Origin: Streptomyces rishiriensis
GTDB lineage: Bacteria > Actinomycetota > Actinomycetes > Streptomycetales > Streptomycetaceae
DNA length: 64,000 nt
Reading direction: 5' to 3'
Assembly (NCBI RefSeq): GCF_003112535.1
Contig: NZ_BEWA01000004.1
Coordinates: forward strand, 248,001-312,000
Shown piece by piece: positions 44,178 to 54,123 of this stretch. The notes under the pieces are model-generated. The model saw nothing but the letters and a program-made list of their open reading frames with translations, searched no databases and was not told the origin of the DNA. The first letter of the stretch is position 1, and each line of letters begins with the position of its first letter. A program made the position numbers and the translations under genes.

Positions 44178-45104
44178 ATGACCAGCGACGACATCGCACG
44201 GATCCCCGGCTCCCGATCCATCGAGACCTACTCCGAGCTCACCCCCGCACAGGCCGCGGCCGTCCTCGAACTGCTCGCGGCGGCCGCCCGGACGGACGGC
44301 CAGCAGGCGGTCTCCGAACAGGGCCGGCTGCAGCTGCGCGGAGGCCCCCGTGACGGCGTCCGTCATCTGGTCCTCACCTTCGACGGCGAACTCGTCGGAT
44401 ACGCCCAGCTGGAGGACACCGACCCGGTCGAGGCTCCCGCCGCCGAACTGGTCGTCCACCCCTCCCACCGCGGGCACGGGCACGGCCGGGCGCTCGGCTC
44501 GGCCCTGCTCGCCGCCTCCGGCAAGCGGCTTCGGGTGTGGGCCCACGGCGGCCACTCCGCCGCCCGGCACCTCGCCCAGGTCCTCGGGCTGACGCTGTTC
44601 CGCGAACTGCGGCAGATGCGGCGGCCGTTGACCGGCCTCGAACTGCCCCAGCCGGTGCTGCCCGCGGGCGTCGGCGTGCGCGCCTTCGTGCCCGGCCAGG
44701 ACGACTCCGCCTGGCTCGCCGTCAACGCGGCCTCCTTCGCCCACCACCCCGAACAGGGCTCCCTCACCCAGCGCGACCTGGACGACCGCATGGCCCAGCC
44801 CTGGTTCGACCCCGCCGGCTTCTTCCTCGCCCACCGCGGCGAGCAGCTCGTCGGCTTCCACTGGACGAAGGTCCACGCCGAGGAACAGCTCGGCGAGGTG
44901 TACGTCCTCGGCGTCGCCCCCGGCGCCCAGGGGGGCGGCCTCGGCAAGGCCCTCACCACCATCGGCCTGCGCCATCTCGCGGCGCAGGAACTGCCCACGG
45001 CGATGCTGTACGTCGACGCCGACAACAAGGCGGCCGTGTCGGTGTACGAACGACTGGGCTTCGTCACACACGAAACGGACCTGATGTACCGCTCGGAGAC
45101 GTGA
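44178..45104 (+). CDS. mshD: Mycothiol synthase
   Basis: A 308-aa enzyme with two GNAT domains that acetylates Cys-GlcN-Ins, the last step of mycothiol biosynthesis. The C-terminal, active domain shows VLGVAPGAQGGGLGKAL (acetyl-CoA loop) and LYVDADNKAAVSVYERLGF; the N-terminal one has VVHPSHRGHGHGRALG. ATG at 44178 is leaderless: TACCCT seven bases upstream. Position near glnR and pst matches the mycobacterial gene order. Confidence 0.93.
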   Translation: MTSDDIARIPGSRSIETYSELTPAQAAAVLELLAAAARTDGQQAVSEQGRLQLRGGPRDGVRHLVLTFDGELVGYAQLEDTDPVEAPAAELVVHPSHRGHGHGRALGSALLAASGKRLRVWAHGGHSAARHLAQVLGLTLFRELRQMRRPLTGLELPQPVLPAGVGVRAFVPGQDDSAWLAVNAASFAHHPEQGSLTQRDLDDRMAQPWFDPAGFFLAHRGEQLVGFHWTKVHAEEQLGEVYVLGVAPGAQGGGLGKALTTIGLRHLAAQELPTAMLYVDADNKAAVSVYERLGFVTHETDLMYRSET

Positions 45105-45230
45105 TGCACCGCCGCCGACAGCGGCCCCGGCCCACCGGCCACGGTCAGCGGCCGGCAGAGAAGGGAACGCCGCGCTCGCGACGCCGGTGACCGCGGCGGC
45201 TCCCCCGACTCCTCCTCGGTTCCGCTTCTC

Positions 45231-46784
45231 CTACTCCTCGCACTTCTCCGCCTCCTTGGGCACCTCGACACCCAGCAGCCTCGCGGCCTGCGCGGTCGTC
45301 GTCCTCGCGGACGTCAGTTCCGTCCAGTGAGCCTTGACGCGCGCCGTCATCGCGGCACGAGGACGCTCCAGCAGTTCCCGGATCACCGTCGTCTGCGGGC
45401 CCGTCAGGCTCAGTCCGTTCGTCGGGGCCAGGACCTGGCCCGGGCCGCTGACGCTGTCGCTCAGCCGCACGTTCCGGAAGGTGTCCATCGGGGTGGGGTC
45501 CGTGCTCAGGACCAACCACATGACGGTCACCGCGCGGGCGTCGTCGCACAGCTCCTGCGTCGTCATGTCCTCCGAGCCCCCGACCAGGACCGTGGCGGCG
45601 CCGACGGCGAACTCGGGGACTCGGTTGCCGCCCCAGCGCGTGCCGACGGTCACCTCGCCCGGTGTGGAGGAGGGGTCGAGGGCGCTGTCGACCTCCACCT
45701 GGTCGCCTATGCCGATACGTTGACGGACCGTCAGACTGACCTGGGCCGCCGCGCCTCCGGCCGCGGACCGGACGCGGCCGACGACCTCGGCCCAGTCGGA
45801 CCGCACACCGCTCCACTCGTCGAACGAGCAGTACGTCGAGCGGCCGTGCTTTGTGCACGACTGGACCTTCTGCGGAGTGTCGGCCGCCGTCCTGCGGGCC
45901 GCATCCAGCCCCTTCGTGTCAAGCGAGAACTGGCCGACCGCGCCGGCCGCGGTGACCGCGAGCGCGAGGACGGCAGCCGCCTTGACGGCCCGGGTGCGGC
46001 CCCCGGACCGCAGGAGTGCCACGCAGGCCAGCACGGCGCACAGGCCCGTCGCATACAGCGCGTGCCAGCCGGCGGGACGGCCGAGCAGATCGGTGGGTAC
46101 CGGGTCGCCGCCGGTCTGGGCGGGGAAGAGGACCGGCGAGAGCCAGCCCTCCCGTCCGCCCTCGTCCCCCGCTGCGGAAGCGACGACGATGAGCAGGTAG
46201 AAGGGGATCGTGGCCAGTATGGGAACGAAGGGGAAGGGGAGCAGAACGGCCAGCAGCACCCCCATGACACCGGCCAGCAGCACGGTCAGGGGTCCGATGG
46301 CCAGCTCCCCCACCGAACCGTGGCCGATCGCGCCCGGCTTCAACGCCTCCCGGCCGAACGCCCCCACGACGACGAGCGCGGTGAGCACCGCGTACGGGAT
46401 CACCGACAGCACATGGGCCAGGGTGCGCCGCCACGGCTCCATCGCCAGGACGTCGAACTGCTGCACCGTGTTGCTCTTCCGGGAACGCAGCACGGCCGCG
46501 TTGCAGCAGATGAACACCGCGACGGCGAACAGCAGAGGTTCCATCTGGGTCTGCCGGTCGACCGTGTTGAGGACGGGGTAGTCGTCCATGCCGTCCCGGC
46601 CCATGAGCCGCAGGGCGACGTAGCCGACGTAGAGGGCGAAGGTGAGCAGCATCGGGGCCTGCAGAAGCAGTTCGCGGGCCTCGAAGCGGGCGAGGGCGAG
46701 GACTCCTCGGGCACGGTGGCCCTCGGGAGGGGGCCCGGCGGGCGCGTACGCCGGCTCGTTGATCGCCGGAGTCGCCGTGCTCAT
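45231..46784 (-). CDS. ABC transporter permease
   Basis: A 517-aa membrane protein. About six helices lie in residues 40-290 (LLTFALYVGYVALRLMG, LLFAVAVFICCNAAVL, LAHVLSVIPYAVLTALVVVG, LTVLLAGVMGVLLAVLLPFPFVPILATIPFYLL). The last 220 residues are an extracytoplasmic or cytoplasmic soluble domain with two near cysteines (VQSCTKHGRSTYCSFDEW). Its ATG overlaps the ATPase stop (ATGA). It is the last gene of an operon led by an ECF sigma factor. Substrate unknown. Confidence 0.83.
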   Translation of the reverse strand: MSTATPAINEPAYAPAGPPPEGHRARGVLALARFEARELLLQAPMLLTFALYVGYVALRLMGRDGMDDYPVLNTVDRQTQMEPLLFAVAVFICCNAAVLRSRKSNTVQQFDVLAMEPWRRTLAHVLSVIPYAVLTALVVVGAFGREALKPGAIGHGSVGELAIGPLTVLLAGVMGVLLAVLLPFPFVPILATIPFYLLIVVASAAGDEGGREGWLSPVLFPAQTGGDPVPTDLLGRPAGWHALYATGLCAVLACVALLRSGGRTRAVKAAAVLALAVTAAGAVGQFSLDTKGLDAARRTAADTPQKVQSCTKHGRSTYCSFDEWSGVRSDWAEVVGRVRSAAGGAAAQVSLTVRQRIGIGDQVEVDSALDPSSTPGEVTVGTRWGGNRVPEFAVGAATVLVGGSEDMTTQELCDDARAVTVMWLVLSTDPTPMDTFRNVRLSDSVSGPGQVLAPTNGLSLTGPQTTVIRELLERPRAAMTARVKAHWTELTSARTTTAQAARLLGVEVPKEAEKCEE

Positions 46785-47716
46785 ACCGCCACCGCCGCGT
46801 CGTCGCCGTCGCCGTCGCCGTCGCCGTCGAGGACGAGGAGATAGCCGTCCTCCAGGGAGGGTTCGAGGAGATCGGCGCCCTTCGGCGGGTCGCCGACGTT
46901 ACGGAAGGCGCCCGTGCCGGTGCGCCAGCCGGCCCGTGCACTCGGATCGCGTTCCGTGCTGCTCCAGACCCGGCCCGCCGCACGGGCGGTCAGCTCGGCC
47001 GGGGCGCCCTCGAAGCGGACGTGGCCCCGATCCAGCACCACGACACGGTGGCAGAGCATCGCCACGTCCTCCGTCTGGTGGGTGGACAGCAGCACCGTGC
47101 GGCCCTCGCCGGCCTGGGCGATCAGCTCACGGAAGTGCATGCGCTGTTCGGGGTCGAGGCCGACGGTCGGCTCGTCGAGCACCAGGAAGCCGGGGTCGCC
47201 GACGAGCGCGGCGGCCAGGGCGACACGCTGGCGCATGCCGCCGGACAGCCGCTTGAGGCGCTTACCGCGCACGTCCGAGAGGTTGACGGCCTCCAGTACG
47301 CGCCGCACCTCGCGCAGCCGGGCGGCGCGGTCGGTCAGCTCCTTGAGGATCGCCACGTAGTCGACGAAGTCGAAGGCCGTGAAGTCCGGATGAAACCCGG
47401 GGTTCTGCGGGAGATAGCCGAGCGTGCGGCGCAGCGCGAGACGCCCGGAGGCGGTGCCGGGGTCATGGCCGAGGGCGGTGACCCGCCCGCCGTCGGGCGG
47501 GACGGCCGTGGCCAGCACCCGCAGCAGGGTCGTCTTGCCCGCGCCGTTGGGACCGAGCAGGCCGGTGACGCCGTGCCCCAGCCGCAGTGAGACCCCGTCC
47601 AGGGCCCGGGTCCCGCCGAAGCGCAGGGACAGGTCGGCGGCCGTCACGGTGGCGGCGCCCGAGGCGACCCGGCCGCTGTGTCCAGGGACGGGTCCGGAAG
47701 CGGATGCGGTGGTCAT
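46781..47716 (-). CDS. ABC transporter ATP-binding protein
   Basis: A 311-aa ATPase with Walker A LLGPNGAGKTTLL, Q-loop GYLPQNPGF, signature LSGGMRQRVALAAAL, Walker B FLVLDEPTVGLDP and switch His (STHQTED). The C terminus contains a GDGDGDGDD run encoded by a short tandem repeat. ATG at 47716 has AGGAGACGCAC. It is translationally coupled to the permease. Confidence 0.93.
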   Translation of the reverse strand: MTTASASGPVPGHSGRVASGAATVTAADLSLRFGGTRALDGVSLRLGHGVTGLLGPNGAGKTTLLRVLATAVPPDGGRVTALGHDPGTASGRLALRRTLGYLPQNPGFHPDFTAFDFVDYVAILKELTDRAARLREVRRVLEAVNLSDVRGKRLKRLSGGMRQRVALAAALVGDPGFLVLDEPTVGLDPEQRMHFRELIAQAGEGRTVLLSTHQTEDVAMLCHRVVVLDRGHVRFEGAPAELTARAAGRVWSSTERDPSARAGWRTGTGAFRNVGDPPKGADLLEPSLEDGYLLVLDGDGDGDGDDAAVAV

Positions 47717-47778
47717 GTGCGTCTCCTGGAAATCCGGTTGTCGTTGGGGGGCGGGCGCGAGGCCGCCGGGACGCCGGT

Positions 47779-48621
47779 TCATACGACACCGCCGTCGTGG
47801 AAGCCGCCCAGGGGGCGCGCGTCGAATCGGTCCCGGCCCTGGTACAGCAGCAGGGCGGCGAGGACCGCCACCCCCGCCGCGGCCGCCTGGCCCACCGCCG
47901 TGAAGGGAGCGAGTGTGCCGTGTGCCTGCGTCTGGATCTTGGCCACGGTCAGCAGCGCCAGCCACCCCACGCCGACCAGGGCGGGCGCGAGGACCGGACC
48001 CAGCCGGGTGCTCAGCGCGAGCCCCGTCCCGGTCAGGGCGAGCGCCGGCAGCAGCCAGGCCAGGGCCGGCAGCCCGTACCCCGGAAGGGCCAGCGTCGCC
48101 GCGCCGTCGCAGACCAGACCTGCGGTGAGCACCGCCACCGTGCGGATCATGAGCAGCCGGAATCCGTGCAGGGGGGCGACGACCGCCATCTCGTACGTCG
48201 GGTCGAGGGAGGGGCCGTACGACAGGGCGACCCCGGTGAGCGGGAGCAGCGGGGCCAGCACGAGGAACAGCGTCGGCTGATCTGCCACGCGCACCGCCAG
48301 GACCGTCATGACCAGCAGGAACAGCACCGACAGCAGCCAGGAGCGACGCAGTACCGGTGTGGCCGCGAGCAACCGCGCGGTGTGGTCGGCCACGCCGAGC
48401 CGTACCAGCAGCCGCTCGACCGGGCTCGGCCGCGGCGCGTCCAGCTCGGCGTCCAGCCGTTCCCAGGCGTCGTCCAGCGCGACCGGGTCGGCGGCCGCGG
48501 CGAGCCGCGCCCGGCACGGGGCGCACCCGGTGAGATGGGCGTCGGCGGACCACAGCAGGGGTGGTGCCAGCTCTCCCTGCGCGTAGAGCCGCAGGTCGTC
48601 TTCCGCCACGTGCCACGTCAT
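47779..48621 (-). CDS. Zinc-finger (zf-HC2) membrane protein, likely anti-sigma factor
   Basis: A 280-aa protein. The first 60 residues are an anti-sigma-like zinc-binding domain with HxxxCxxC (His29, Cys33, Cys36 in HLTGCAPC), followed by about six membrane helices (WLLSVLFLLVMTVLAVRV, TLFLVLAPLLPLTGVAL, ALAWLLPALALTGTGLAL, VGQAAAAGVAVLAALLLY). It follows the ECF sigma gene in the same direction by 67 bp, the normal place for its partner. The many helices suggest it also belongs to the transporter encoded next. Confidence 0.83.
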   Translation of the reverse strand: MTWHVAEDDLRLYAQGELAPPLLWSADAHLTGCAPCRARLAAAADPVALDDAWERLDAELDAPRPSPVERLLVRLGVADHTARLLAATPVLRRSWLLSVLFLLVMTVLAVRVADQPTLFLVLAPLLPLTGVALSYGPSLDPTYEMAVVAPLHGFRLLMIRTVAVLTAGLVCDGAATLALPGYGLPALAWLLPALALTGTGLALSTRLGPVLAPALVGVGWLALLTVAKIQTQAHGTLAPFTAVGQAAAAGVAVLAALLLYQGRDRFDARPLGGFHDGGVV

Positions 48622-48688
48622 GCCGTGACCTCCCTCGACTGCTCGTCGCCCACGCGGGCGCGCAGGCCTGCTCCGCACACGTACCGCC

Positions 48689-49237
48689 TCATGCCAGCGC
48701 CTCCCGCAGTTGCTTGCGGGCGCGCAGGGCCCGCGTCTTGACGGTGCCGGGCGGGATGCCGAGCAGAACGGCCGCCTCCCGCGTGGTGAGCCCGTCGAGG
48801 ACGGTGGCCTGAAGAACGGCCCGCAGCTCCGGCGAGAGGCGGACGAGGGCCCCGGCGAGGTCACCGTGCTCCACCCCCGCGAGCACGCGTTCCTCCGCCG
48901 AGGCCTCGTCGCGGTGGCGCAACCGGGCCAGCGTCTGACGCAGCCGGCCGCGCGCGCCGTCACCCCGCAGGGCGTCGACCAGGCGACGGGCGGCGATGCG
49001 CCACAGCCAGCCGGCCGCATCGGCAGAGCCCTGCTCGCGGTGGCGCGCGGTCCCGCGCCACACGGCGAGAAACGTCTCCTGGACGACGTCGTCGACTATC
49101 CCGGCGTCCGCGCACCGGCCGCGCATGCGCGCGGTCAGCCATGGGGCGTACCGCCGGTACAGCTCCTCGAAGGCATGACGGTCCCGGTCTGCCGCGATGG
49201 CCCGCAGCAGCTCTCCGTCGCTTCTCGTTTCGCTCAC
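48689..49237 (-). CDS. ECF sigma factor
   Basis: A 182-aa sigma factor with region 2 ([30 protein letters not shown]) and region 4 ([40 protein letters not shown], in consecutive helices). GTG at 49237 lies right after GAGGAGAT. It heads a four-gene operon: sigma, zinc-finger membrane protein, ABC ATPase, permease. The operon probably responds to an envelope or antibiotic signal; the inducer is unknown. Confidence 0.92.
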   Translation of the reverse strand: MSETRSDGELLRAIAADRDRHAFEELYRRYAPWLTARMRGRCADAGIVDDVVQETFLAVWRGTARHREQGSADAAGWLWRIAARRLVDALRGDGARGRLRQTLARLRHRDEASAEERVLAGVEHGDLAGALVRLSPELRAVLQATVLDGLTTREAAVLLGIPPGTVKTRALRARKQLREALA

Positions 49238-49675
49238 ATCTCCTCATCGGACGAGCCCCGTCGATCGGTTCACGATTCGGCCCACCACCATTTCGGACCC
49301 GCCCCCACCCGCCCGCGCGCCCCCTCCACCTGCTGGCACGCCCTTCCCCACACCTGCTCGCACCCCGTTCATCCACCTCTCCAAGCCCCGTCCCCGCCCC
49401 CAGCCGTCCTCACCGCTCCGCGCCCCGCCCGCGCCCCGTCCTTCGCCGCCACGCCCCGGCCCCGCCCGACCCCCGCGAGCCGCCCCCCGATATCCCGCAC
49501 GCCATGTCTCCGTAACCATCGGTTAAGACGACCTTGCGAGGCTCGGCGAATGAAGCCCGCCGTGCCCGAGCCTTCGCCGCCTCCCGAGGGAATCCAGCCC
49601 CACGGAGGCTCCGCCGCGATCCCGCCCGCACGTTCCGACGCGCCTGTCACGCCCTTCGCGCGGAAGAATGGGTAC
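49238..49675. other. 438-bp divergent region with long pyrimidine-rich strand
   Basis: Between the ECF sigma gene and ppk. From about 49302 to 49490 the plus strand is nearly all C/T with runs of CCCC, an asymmetric composition that leaves open frames on both strands but no coding signal. At 49513-49525 there is an inverted repeat TAACC-ATC-GGTTA. Single words resembling half a PHO box (GGTTCAC at about 49267, GTTCATCC at about 49367) are present but not in tandem. Confidence 0.5.
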
Positions 49676-51907
49676 ATGAGCCAGTCAGACACCCAGGCCG
49701 AGGTCCAGCACGCGCAGCCCTCCGTGGGCTCCATAGCCGCGCACCGCCCGCACACCGTGGCTGCCGTCGTCTCCGATCTGGAGCCCGACATCGACGCCGA
49801 CCTCGACACCTACGAGGAGGCGCCCTACGACGGGCCAGAACTCCCACAGGGACGTTTCCTCGACCGGGAACGCAGCTGGCTCGCCTTCAACGAGCGCGTC
49901 CTGGAGCTCGCCGAGGACCCGAACACGCCCCTCCTGGAGCGGGCCAACTTCCTCGCGATCTTCGCCAGCAACCTGGACGAGTTCTTCATGGTCCGGGTGG
50001 CCGGTCTGAAGCGCCGCATCGCCACCGGCGTCGCCACCCGCTCCGCCTCCGGCCTCCAGCCGCGCGAGGTGCTGGAGATGATCTGGGCCCGCTCGCGCGA
50101 GCTCATGGCCCGGCACGCCGCGACCTACCACGAGGACATCGCCCCCGCCCTCGCGGAGGAGGGCATCCACCTGGTCCGCTGGAGCGAGCTCACGGAGAAG
50201 GAGCAGGCACGCCTGTTCACCCTCTTCCGGCACCAGATCTTCCCGGTCCTGACCCCCCTCGCCGTGGACCCCGCGCACCCCTTCCCGTACATCTCGGGTC
50301 TCTCGCTGAACCTCGCGGTCGTCGTGCGCAACCCGGTCAGCGGCCACCGCCACTTCGCGCGCGTCAAGGTGCCGCCGCTGCTGTCCCGCTTCCTGGAGAG
50401 CTCTCCCGGCCGCTACGTCCCCATCGAGGACGTCATCGGCGCCCACCTCGAGGAGCTCTTCCCGGGCATGGAGGTGCTGGAGCACCACGCCTTCCGGCTC
50501 ACCCGCAACGAGGACCTGGAGGTCGAGGAGGACGACGCCGAGAACCTCCTGCAGGCCCTGGAGAAGGAGCTCATGCGGCGCCGCTTCGGGCCGCCGGTGC
50601 GCCTGGAGGTCGAGGAGTCCATCGACCGCGAGGTCCTCGACCTGCTGGTGCGCGAGCTGAAGATCTCCGAGGCGGAGGTCTACCCGCTGCCCGGCCCGCT
50701 CGACCTCACCGGCCTCTTCCGCATCCACGGTCTCGACCGGCCGGAGCTGAAGTACAAGAAGTTCATCGCCGGCACCCACCGCGACCTCGCCGAGGTCGAG
50801 TCCTCGTCCCCGCCGGACATCTTCGCCGCCCTGCGCAACCGGGACGTCCTGCTGCACCACCCGTACGACTCCTTCTCGACGTCCGTGCAGGCGTTCCTGG
50901 AGCAGGCGGCCGGCGACCCGGACGTCCTCGCCATCAAGCAGACCCTGTACCGCACCTCGGGCGACTCGCCGATAGTCGACGCGCTCATCGAGGCCGCCGA
51001 GTCCGGCAAGCAGGTCCTCGTCCTGGTCGAGATCAAGGCCCGGTTCGACGAGCACGCCAACATCAAGTGGGCGCGCAAGCTCGAGGAGGCCGGCTGCCAC
51101 GTCGTCTACGGCCTCGTCGGTCTGAAGACGCACTGCAAGCTGTCGCTGGTGGTCCGCCAGGAAGGCGACACGCTGCGGCGCTACTGCCACGTCGGCACCG
51201 GCAACTACCACCCGAAGACGGCCCGGCTCTACGAGGACCTCGGTCTGCTCACCGCCGACCCGCAGGTCGGCGCGGACCTCTCCGACCTCTTCAACCGGCT
51301 CTCCGGCTACTCCCGCCGCGAGACCTACCGCCGCCTCCTGGTCGCACCCAAGTCGCTGCGCGACGGCCTGATCTCGCGCATCGACAAGGAGATCCAGCAC
51401 CACCGCGCGGGACGGCCGGCGCATGTACGCATCAAGGTGAACTCGATCGTCGACGAGGCCCTCATCGACTCCCTCTACCGGGCGTCGCAGGCGGGCGTGC
51501 CGGTCGACGTGTGGGTGCGCGGGATCTGCGCGGTGCGCCCGGGCGTCCCCGGCCTGTCCGACAACATCCGGGTCCGCTCCATCCTCGGCCGCTTCCTGGA
51601 GCACTCCCGGGTCTTCGGCTTCGGCAACGGCGGAGAGCCCGAGGTGTGGATCGGCAGTGCCGACATGATGCACCGCAACCTCGACCGCCGTATCGAGGCC
51701 CTGGTCAGGGTCACCGACCCGGGCCACCGTGCGTCCCTGAACCGGCTGCTGGAGACCGGCATGTCCGACGGGACCGCCTCATGGCACCTCGGCCCGGACG
51801 GCGAATGGACCCGGCACTCGACCGACACGGACGGCGCCCCCCTGCGCAACGTCCAGGAGATGCTCATAGACGCCCGGAGGCGCCGGCGTGGCACAGCGAC
51901 ACCATGA
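49676..51907 (+). CDS. ppk: Polyphosphate kinase 1
   Basis: A 743-aa enzyme that reversibly polymerises the gamma-phosphate of ATP into polyphosphate. All four PPK1 domains are present: N domain ([38 protein letters not shown]), head domain, and two PLD-like catalytic domains with [30 protein letters not shown] and the active-site region [21 protein letters not shown]. In Streptomyces PPK loss changes antibiotic production. The ATG follows no strong ribosome site. It overlaps the next gene by 20 bp. Confidence 0.96.
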   Translation: MSQSDTQAEVQHAQPSVGSIAAHRPHTVAAVVSDLEPDIDADLDTYEEAPYDGPELPQGRFLDRERSWLAFNERVLELAEDPNTPLLERANFLAIFASNLDEFFMVRVAGLKRRIATGVATRSASGLQPREVLEMIWARSRELMARHAATYHEDIAPALAEEGIHLVRWSELTEKEQARLFTLFRHQIFPVLTPLAVDPAHPFPYISGLSLNLAVVVRNPVSGHRHFARVKVPPLLSRFLESSPGRYVPIEDVIGAHLEELFPGMEVLEHHAFRLTRNEDLEVEEDDAENLLQALEKELMRRRFGPPVRLEVEESIDREVLDLLVRELKISEAEVYPLPGPLDLTGLFRIHGLDRPELKYKKFIAGTHRDLAEVESSSPPDIFAALRNRDVLLHHPYDSFSTSVQAFLEQAAGDPDVLAIKQTLYRTSGDSPIVDALIEAAESGKQVLVLVEIKARFDEHANIKWARKLEEAGCHVVYGLVGLKTHCKLSLVVRQEGDTLRRYCHVGTGNYHPKTARLYEDLGLLTADPQVGADLSDLFNRLSGYSRRETYRRLLVAPKSLRDGLISRIDKEIQHHRAGRPAHVRIKVNSIVDEALIDSLYRASQAGVPVDVWVRGICAVRPGVPGLSDNIRVRSILGRFLEHSRVFGFGNGGEPEVWIGSADMMHRNLDRRIEALVRVTDPGHRASLNRLLETGMSDGTASWHLGPDGEWTRHSTDTDGAPLRNVQEMLIDARRRRRGTATP

Positions 51908-53177
51908 CCTGACCGGCCCCGCGGCCGGGCCCGCGACGACGGGGGACGCCCTCGCGGGCTACCTCCGGGACCAGGCCACGGAGTTCCTCCGCGCGCTGCG
52001 CCTGCACCGGGAGTCGGGGGGCGCCGCGGCGCACCACTCGTCGCACGCGGGCGGCCCCGCCGGCCGGGCGCAGCCGCGCGCGGGCGACGACGGCACGGCG
52101 GGCGGACCGCCCCAGGACCGGACGGACGCGGTGCGCGCCCTGCGCCGCTCGGCCCGCCGCATCAGCGGCAGCCTGCACACCTTCCGCCCCCTCCTGGACC
52201 CCGCGTGGTCGGAGGACATCCGGCCCGAACTGGCCTGGCTGTCGGGCACGCTGGCGCTGGAGCACGCGTACGGGGCCCGGCTGGAGCGACTGCTGCTGGC
52301 GCTGAACCGGCTGTCGGGCTCGACGCCCGCCCTGCCCGCCCCACCCTCCGCGCCCGCGCCGATGCCGATGCCGGTACCGCTCCAGACCCAGACACAGCTA
52401 CAGACGCCGACCCAGACGCAGACGCAGGTACAGACGCAGACACACGTACAGCCGCAGGTGCAGAGGCAGACGGGCGGCGCGGCCGGTCAGGCCCTGGGCG
52501 GCGGCGGCCGTGCCGGCGCCCACCCGGCAGCCCCGGACCGCGGCCACCTCACCGTGGGCGCGGCGAAGGCCGGCGCCCTCCTGGACCGTCAGCTCACCCT
52601 CGCCCGCACCCGGGCCCACTCCACCGCGCTGCAGGCCCTCGGCTCCGCCCGGTTCCACGCCGTCGCCGACAAGGTCGCCGTCCTCGCCAGCGAGGTCCCC
52701 CTCACGCCCGCCGCCGCCACCGCCGATCTGCGTCCCCTGGCCCGAGCCGCGGAGGAGCGCCTCGCCGACGCGGTCACGGCGCTTCCGCTCCGCACCGCGG
52801 GCAGCCCGTACAACGCGGAGGCCCTGATCCACGGCCTCTCCTCGGATCCGGCCCCGCACCCGCAGGACGCGCCCTGGCACCAGGTCCGCCTGCTCCTGCG
52901 GCTGCACCGGTACGCCTGCGAGGTCGTCCACGGCAGCGACGCCCCCCTGGACGTCCGGCTGCTCACCGCGGGCCAGGCCCTCGACCGGCACCGCGACGCC
53001 TCGGAGGCGGCGTCCGCCGCGGCGCAGGCGGCCCGCACCCCCCGGATCGCGCCCGCGACCGCGTACGCGCTCGGCGTGCTCCACGCCGACCAGCGCCACG
53101 AGGTGGAGGCGGCGCGGTACGCGTTCCAGCGGTCGTGGCAGAAACAGGCCATCGGCACACCCCGACCATCGGCCTGA
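51888..53177 (+). CDS. CHAD-domain protein with Gln/Thr repeat insert
   Basis: A 429-aa protein overlapping the end of ppk (GTG at 51888), so co-translated with it. It is a CHAD domain, a helical bundle rich in conserved His/Arg that binds polyphosphate: [19 protein letters not shown] in the first half and [14 protein letters not shown] and ARYAFQRSW later. The two halves are separated by about 80 residues, including a [15 protein letters not shown] tract made by a hexamer DNA repeat. Probably localises to polyphosphate granules made by PPK. Confidence 0.88.
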   Translation: MAQRHHDLTGPAAGPATTGDALAGYLRDQATEFLRALRLHRESGGAAAHHSSHAGGPAGRAQPRAGDDGTAGGPPQDRTDAVRALRRSARRISGSLHTFRPLLDPAWSEDIRPELAWLSGTLALEHAYGARLERLLLALNRLSGSTPALPAPPSAPAPMPMPVPLQTQTQLQTPTQTQTQVQTQTHVQPQVQRQTGGAAGQALGGGGRAGAHPAAPDRGHLTVGAAKAGALLDRQLTLARTRAHSTALQALGSARFHAVADKVAVLASEVPLTPAAATADLRPLARAAEERLADAVTALPLRTAGSPYNAEALIHGLSSDPAPHPQDAPWHQVRLLLRLHRYACEVVHGSDAPLDVRLLTAGQALDRHRDASEAASAAAQAARTPRIAPATAYALGVLHADQRHEVEAARYAFQRSWQKQAIGTPRPSA

Positions 53178-53223
53178 CTATCGGCACACCCTGACCGGAG
53201 AGGCGACAGGCGGTGAGAACCGG

Positions 53224-53706
53224 GTGAGCACTGCTAGAAACCCCAACGACTCCAACGACTCCAACACCGCCAACACCGCCAACGCCGCCAACGCCGACGA
53301 CACCGTCGTCCGAGCGGCCGGCTGTGTGCTGTGGCGACTTTCCCCTGTGGACTCCACTCTGGAGGTGTGTCTCGTACATCGCCCCAAGTACGACGACTGG
53401 TCGCACCCCAAGGGCAAGCTGAAACGCGGCGAGGACCCGCTCGCCGGCGCCTTGCGCGAGGTGGAGGAGGAGACGGGCCACCGTGCCGTCCCCGGCGCGC
53501 GCCTGCCGACCGCCGAGTACGAGGCGAACGGCCGCCCCAAGGAGGTCCGCTACTGGGCCGCCGAGGCCGTGTCCGGCGTCTTCGCCCCGAACGACGAGGT
53601 CGACCGCCTCCTCTGGCTGCCCCCGCCGGCGGCCCGCGACCAGCTCACCCAGCCGAGGGACCGCTACCTCCTGGACGCCCTGCTGCACGTCCTGCACCTG
53701 GCCTGA
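53224..53706 (+). CDS. Nudix hydrolase
   Basis: A 160-aa hydrolase with the full Nudix box GX5EX7REUXEEXGU (starts GKLKRGED, ends LREVEEETGH). The first 25 residues are Asn/Thr/Asp/Ala repeats (NDSNDSNTANTANAANA) from triplet-phase DNA repeats. MutT-like members cleave nucleoside diphosphates linked to another group; in Mycobacterium the related MutT1 sits with polyphosphate metabolism. GTG start at 53224 is tentative. It ends the ppk-CHAD-Nudix group. Confidence 0.9.
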   Translation: MSTARNPNDSNDSNTANTANAANADDTVVRAAGCVLWRLSPVDSTLEVCLVHRPKYDDWSHPKGKLKRGEDPLAGALREVEEETGHRAVPGARLPTAEYEANGRPKEVRYWAAEAVSGVFAPNDEVDRLLWLPPPAARDQLTQPRDRYLLDALLHVLHLA

Positions 53707-53951
53707 CGAACGCCGAGGACCGGACCCGGGCCCCGGCACCCCGCCCCGCGCCTCCCCTGCCCGGTCTTCCAGCCGAGGTCCATGGGAACGGGCCGGGCTC
53801 CCGCCCCGGAACGGGCCCCGGCACCCGGCCGGAACAGGCCTCGGCACCTGCCCGGAGCCGGTCCCCGTCCCCCGTCCGGAGCGTGCCGGGACCGGAATCA
53901 CCTCGTGTCCTCGGCGTGAGCTTTCCGTGACCTAACCGCACCGACGGCAGG
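53707..53951. other. Upstream region of pstS, no gene
   Basis: A GC-rich spacer with repeated GGAACGGGCC/GGCACC words in loosely tandem order. No ORF is supported. It precedes the PHO box and may carry additional control of pstS, for example by carbon source as described for S. lividans. Confidence 0.4.
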
Positions 53952-53995
53952 GGTTCACCCGCCGTTCACCCGCGCCCGTAAGCGCCTTCACCTGA
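53952..53995 (+). promoter_or_regulatory. PHO box upstream of pstS
   Basis: Two consecutive 11-bp direct repeat units GGTTCACCCGC (53952-53962) and CGTTCACCCGC (53963-53973), one spacer unit, and a weaker third CCTTCACCTGA (53985-53995) in the same 11-bp phase. This is the PhoP-binding PHO box of Streptomyces. It sits 129 bp upstream of the pstS start and should give induction on phosphate limitation. Confidence 0.9.
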
Positions 53996-54123
53996 TCTGC
54001 CTAATTTCAGCCTTACGCGGTGCGGCTCGCGACCAAGCGGGACGCGTCCGTACCAAACAGACTTCGCACACTCCGCACGCCGCCGGATTTCAGGACGGCG
54101 GCTCCTGGAAGGACCTCCCCCAA

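Noticed and set aside
49260..49380. Possible PHO box before ppk
   Set aside because: Only isolated GGTTCAC and GTTCATCC words, not adjacent 11-bp units.
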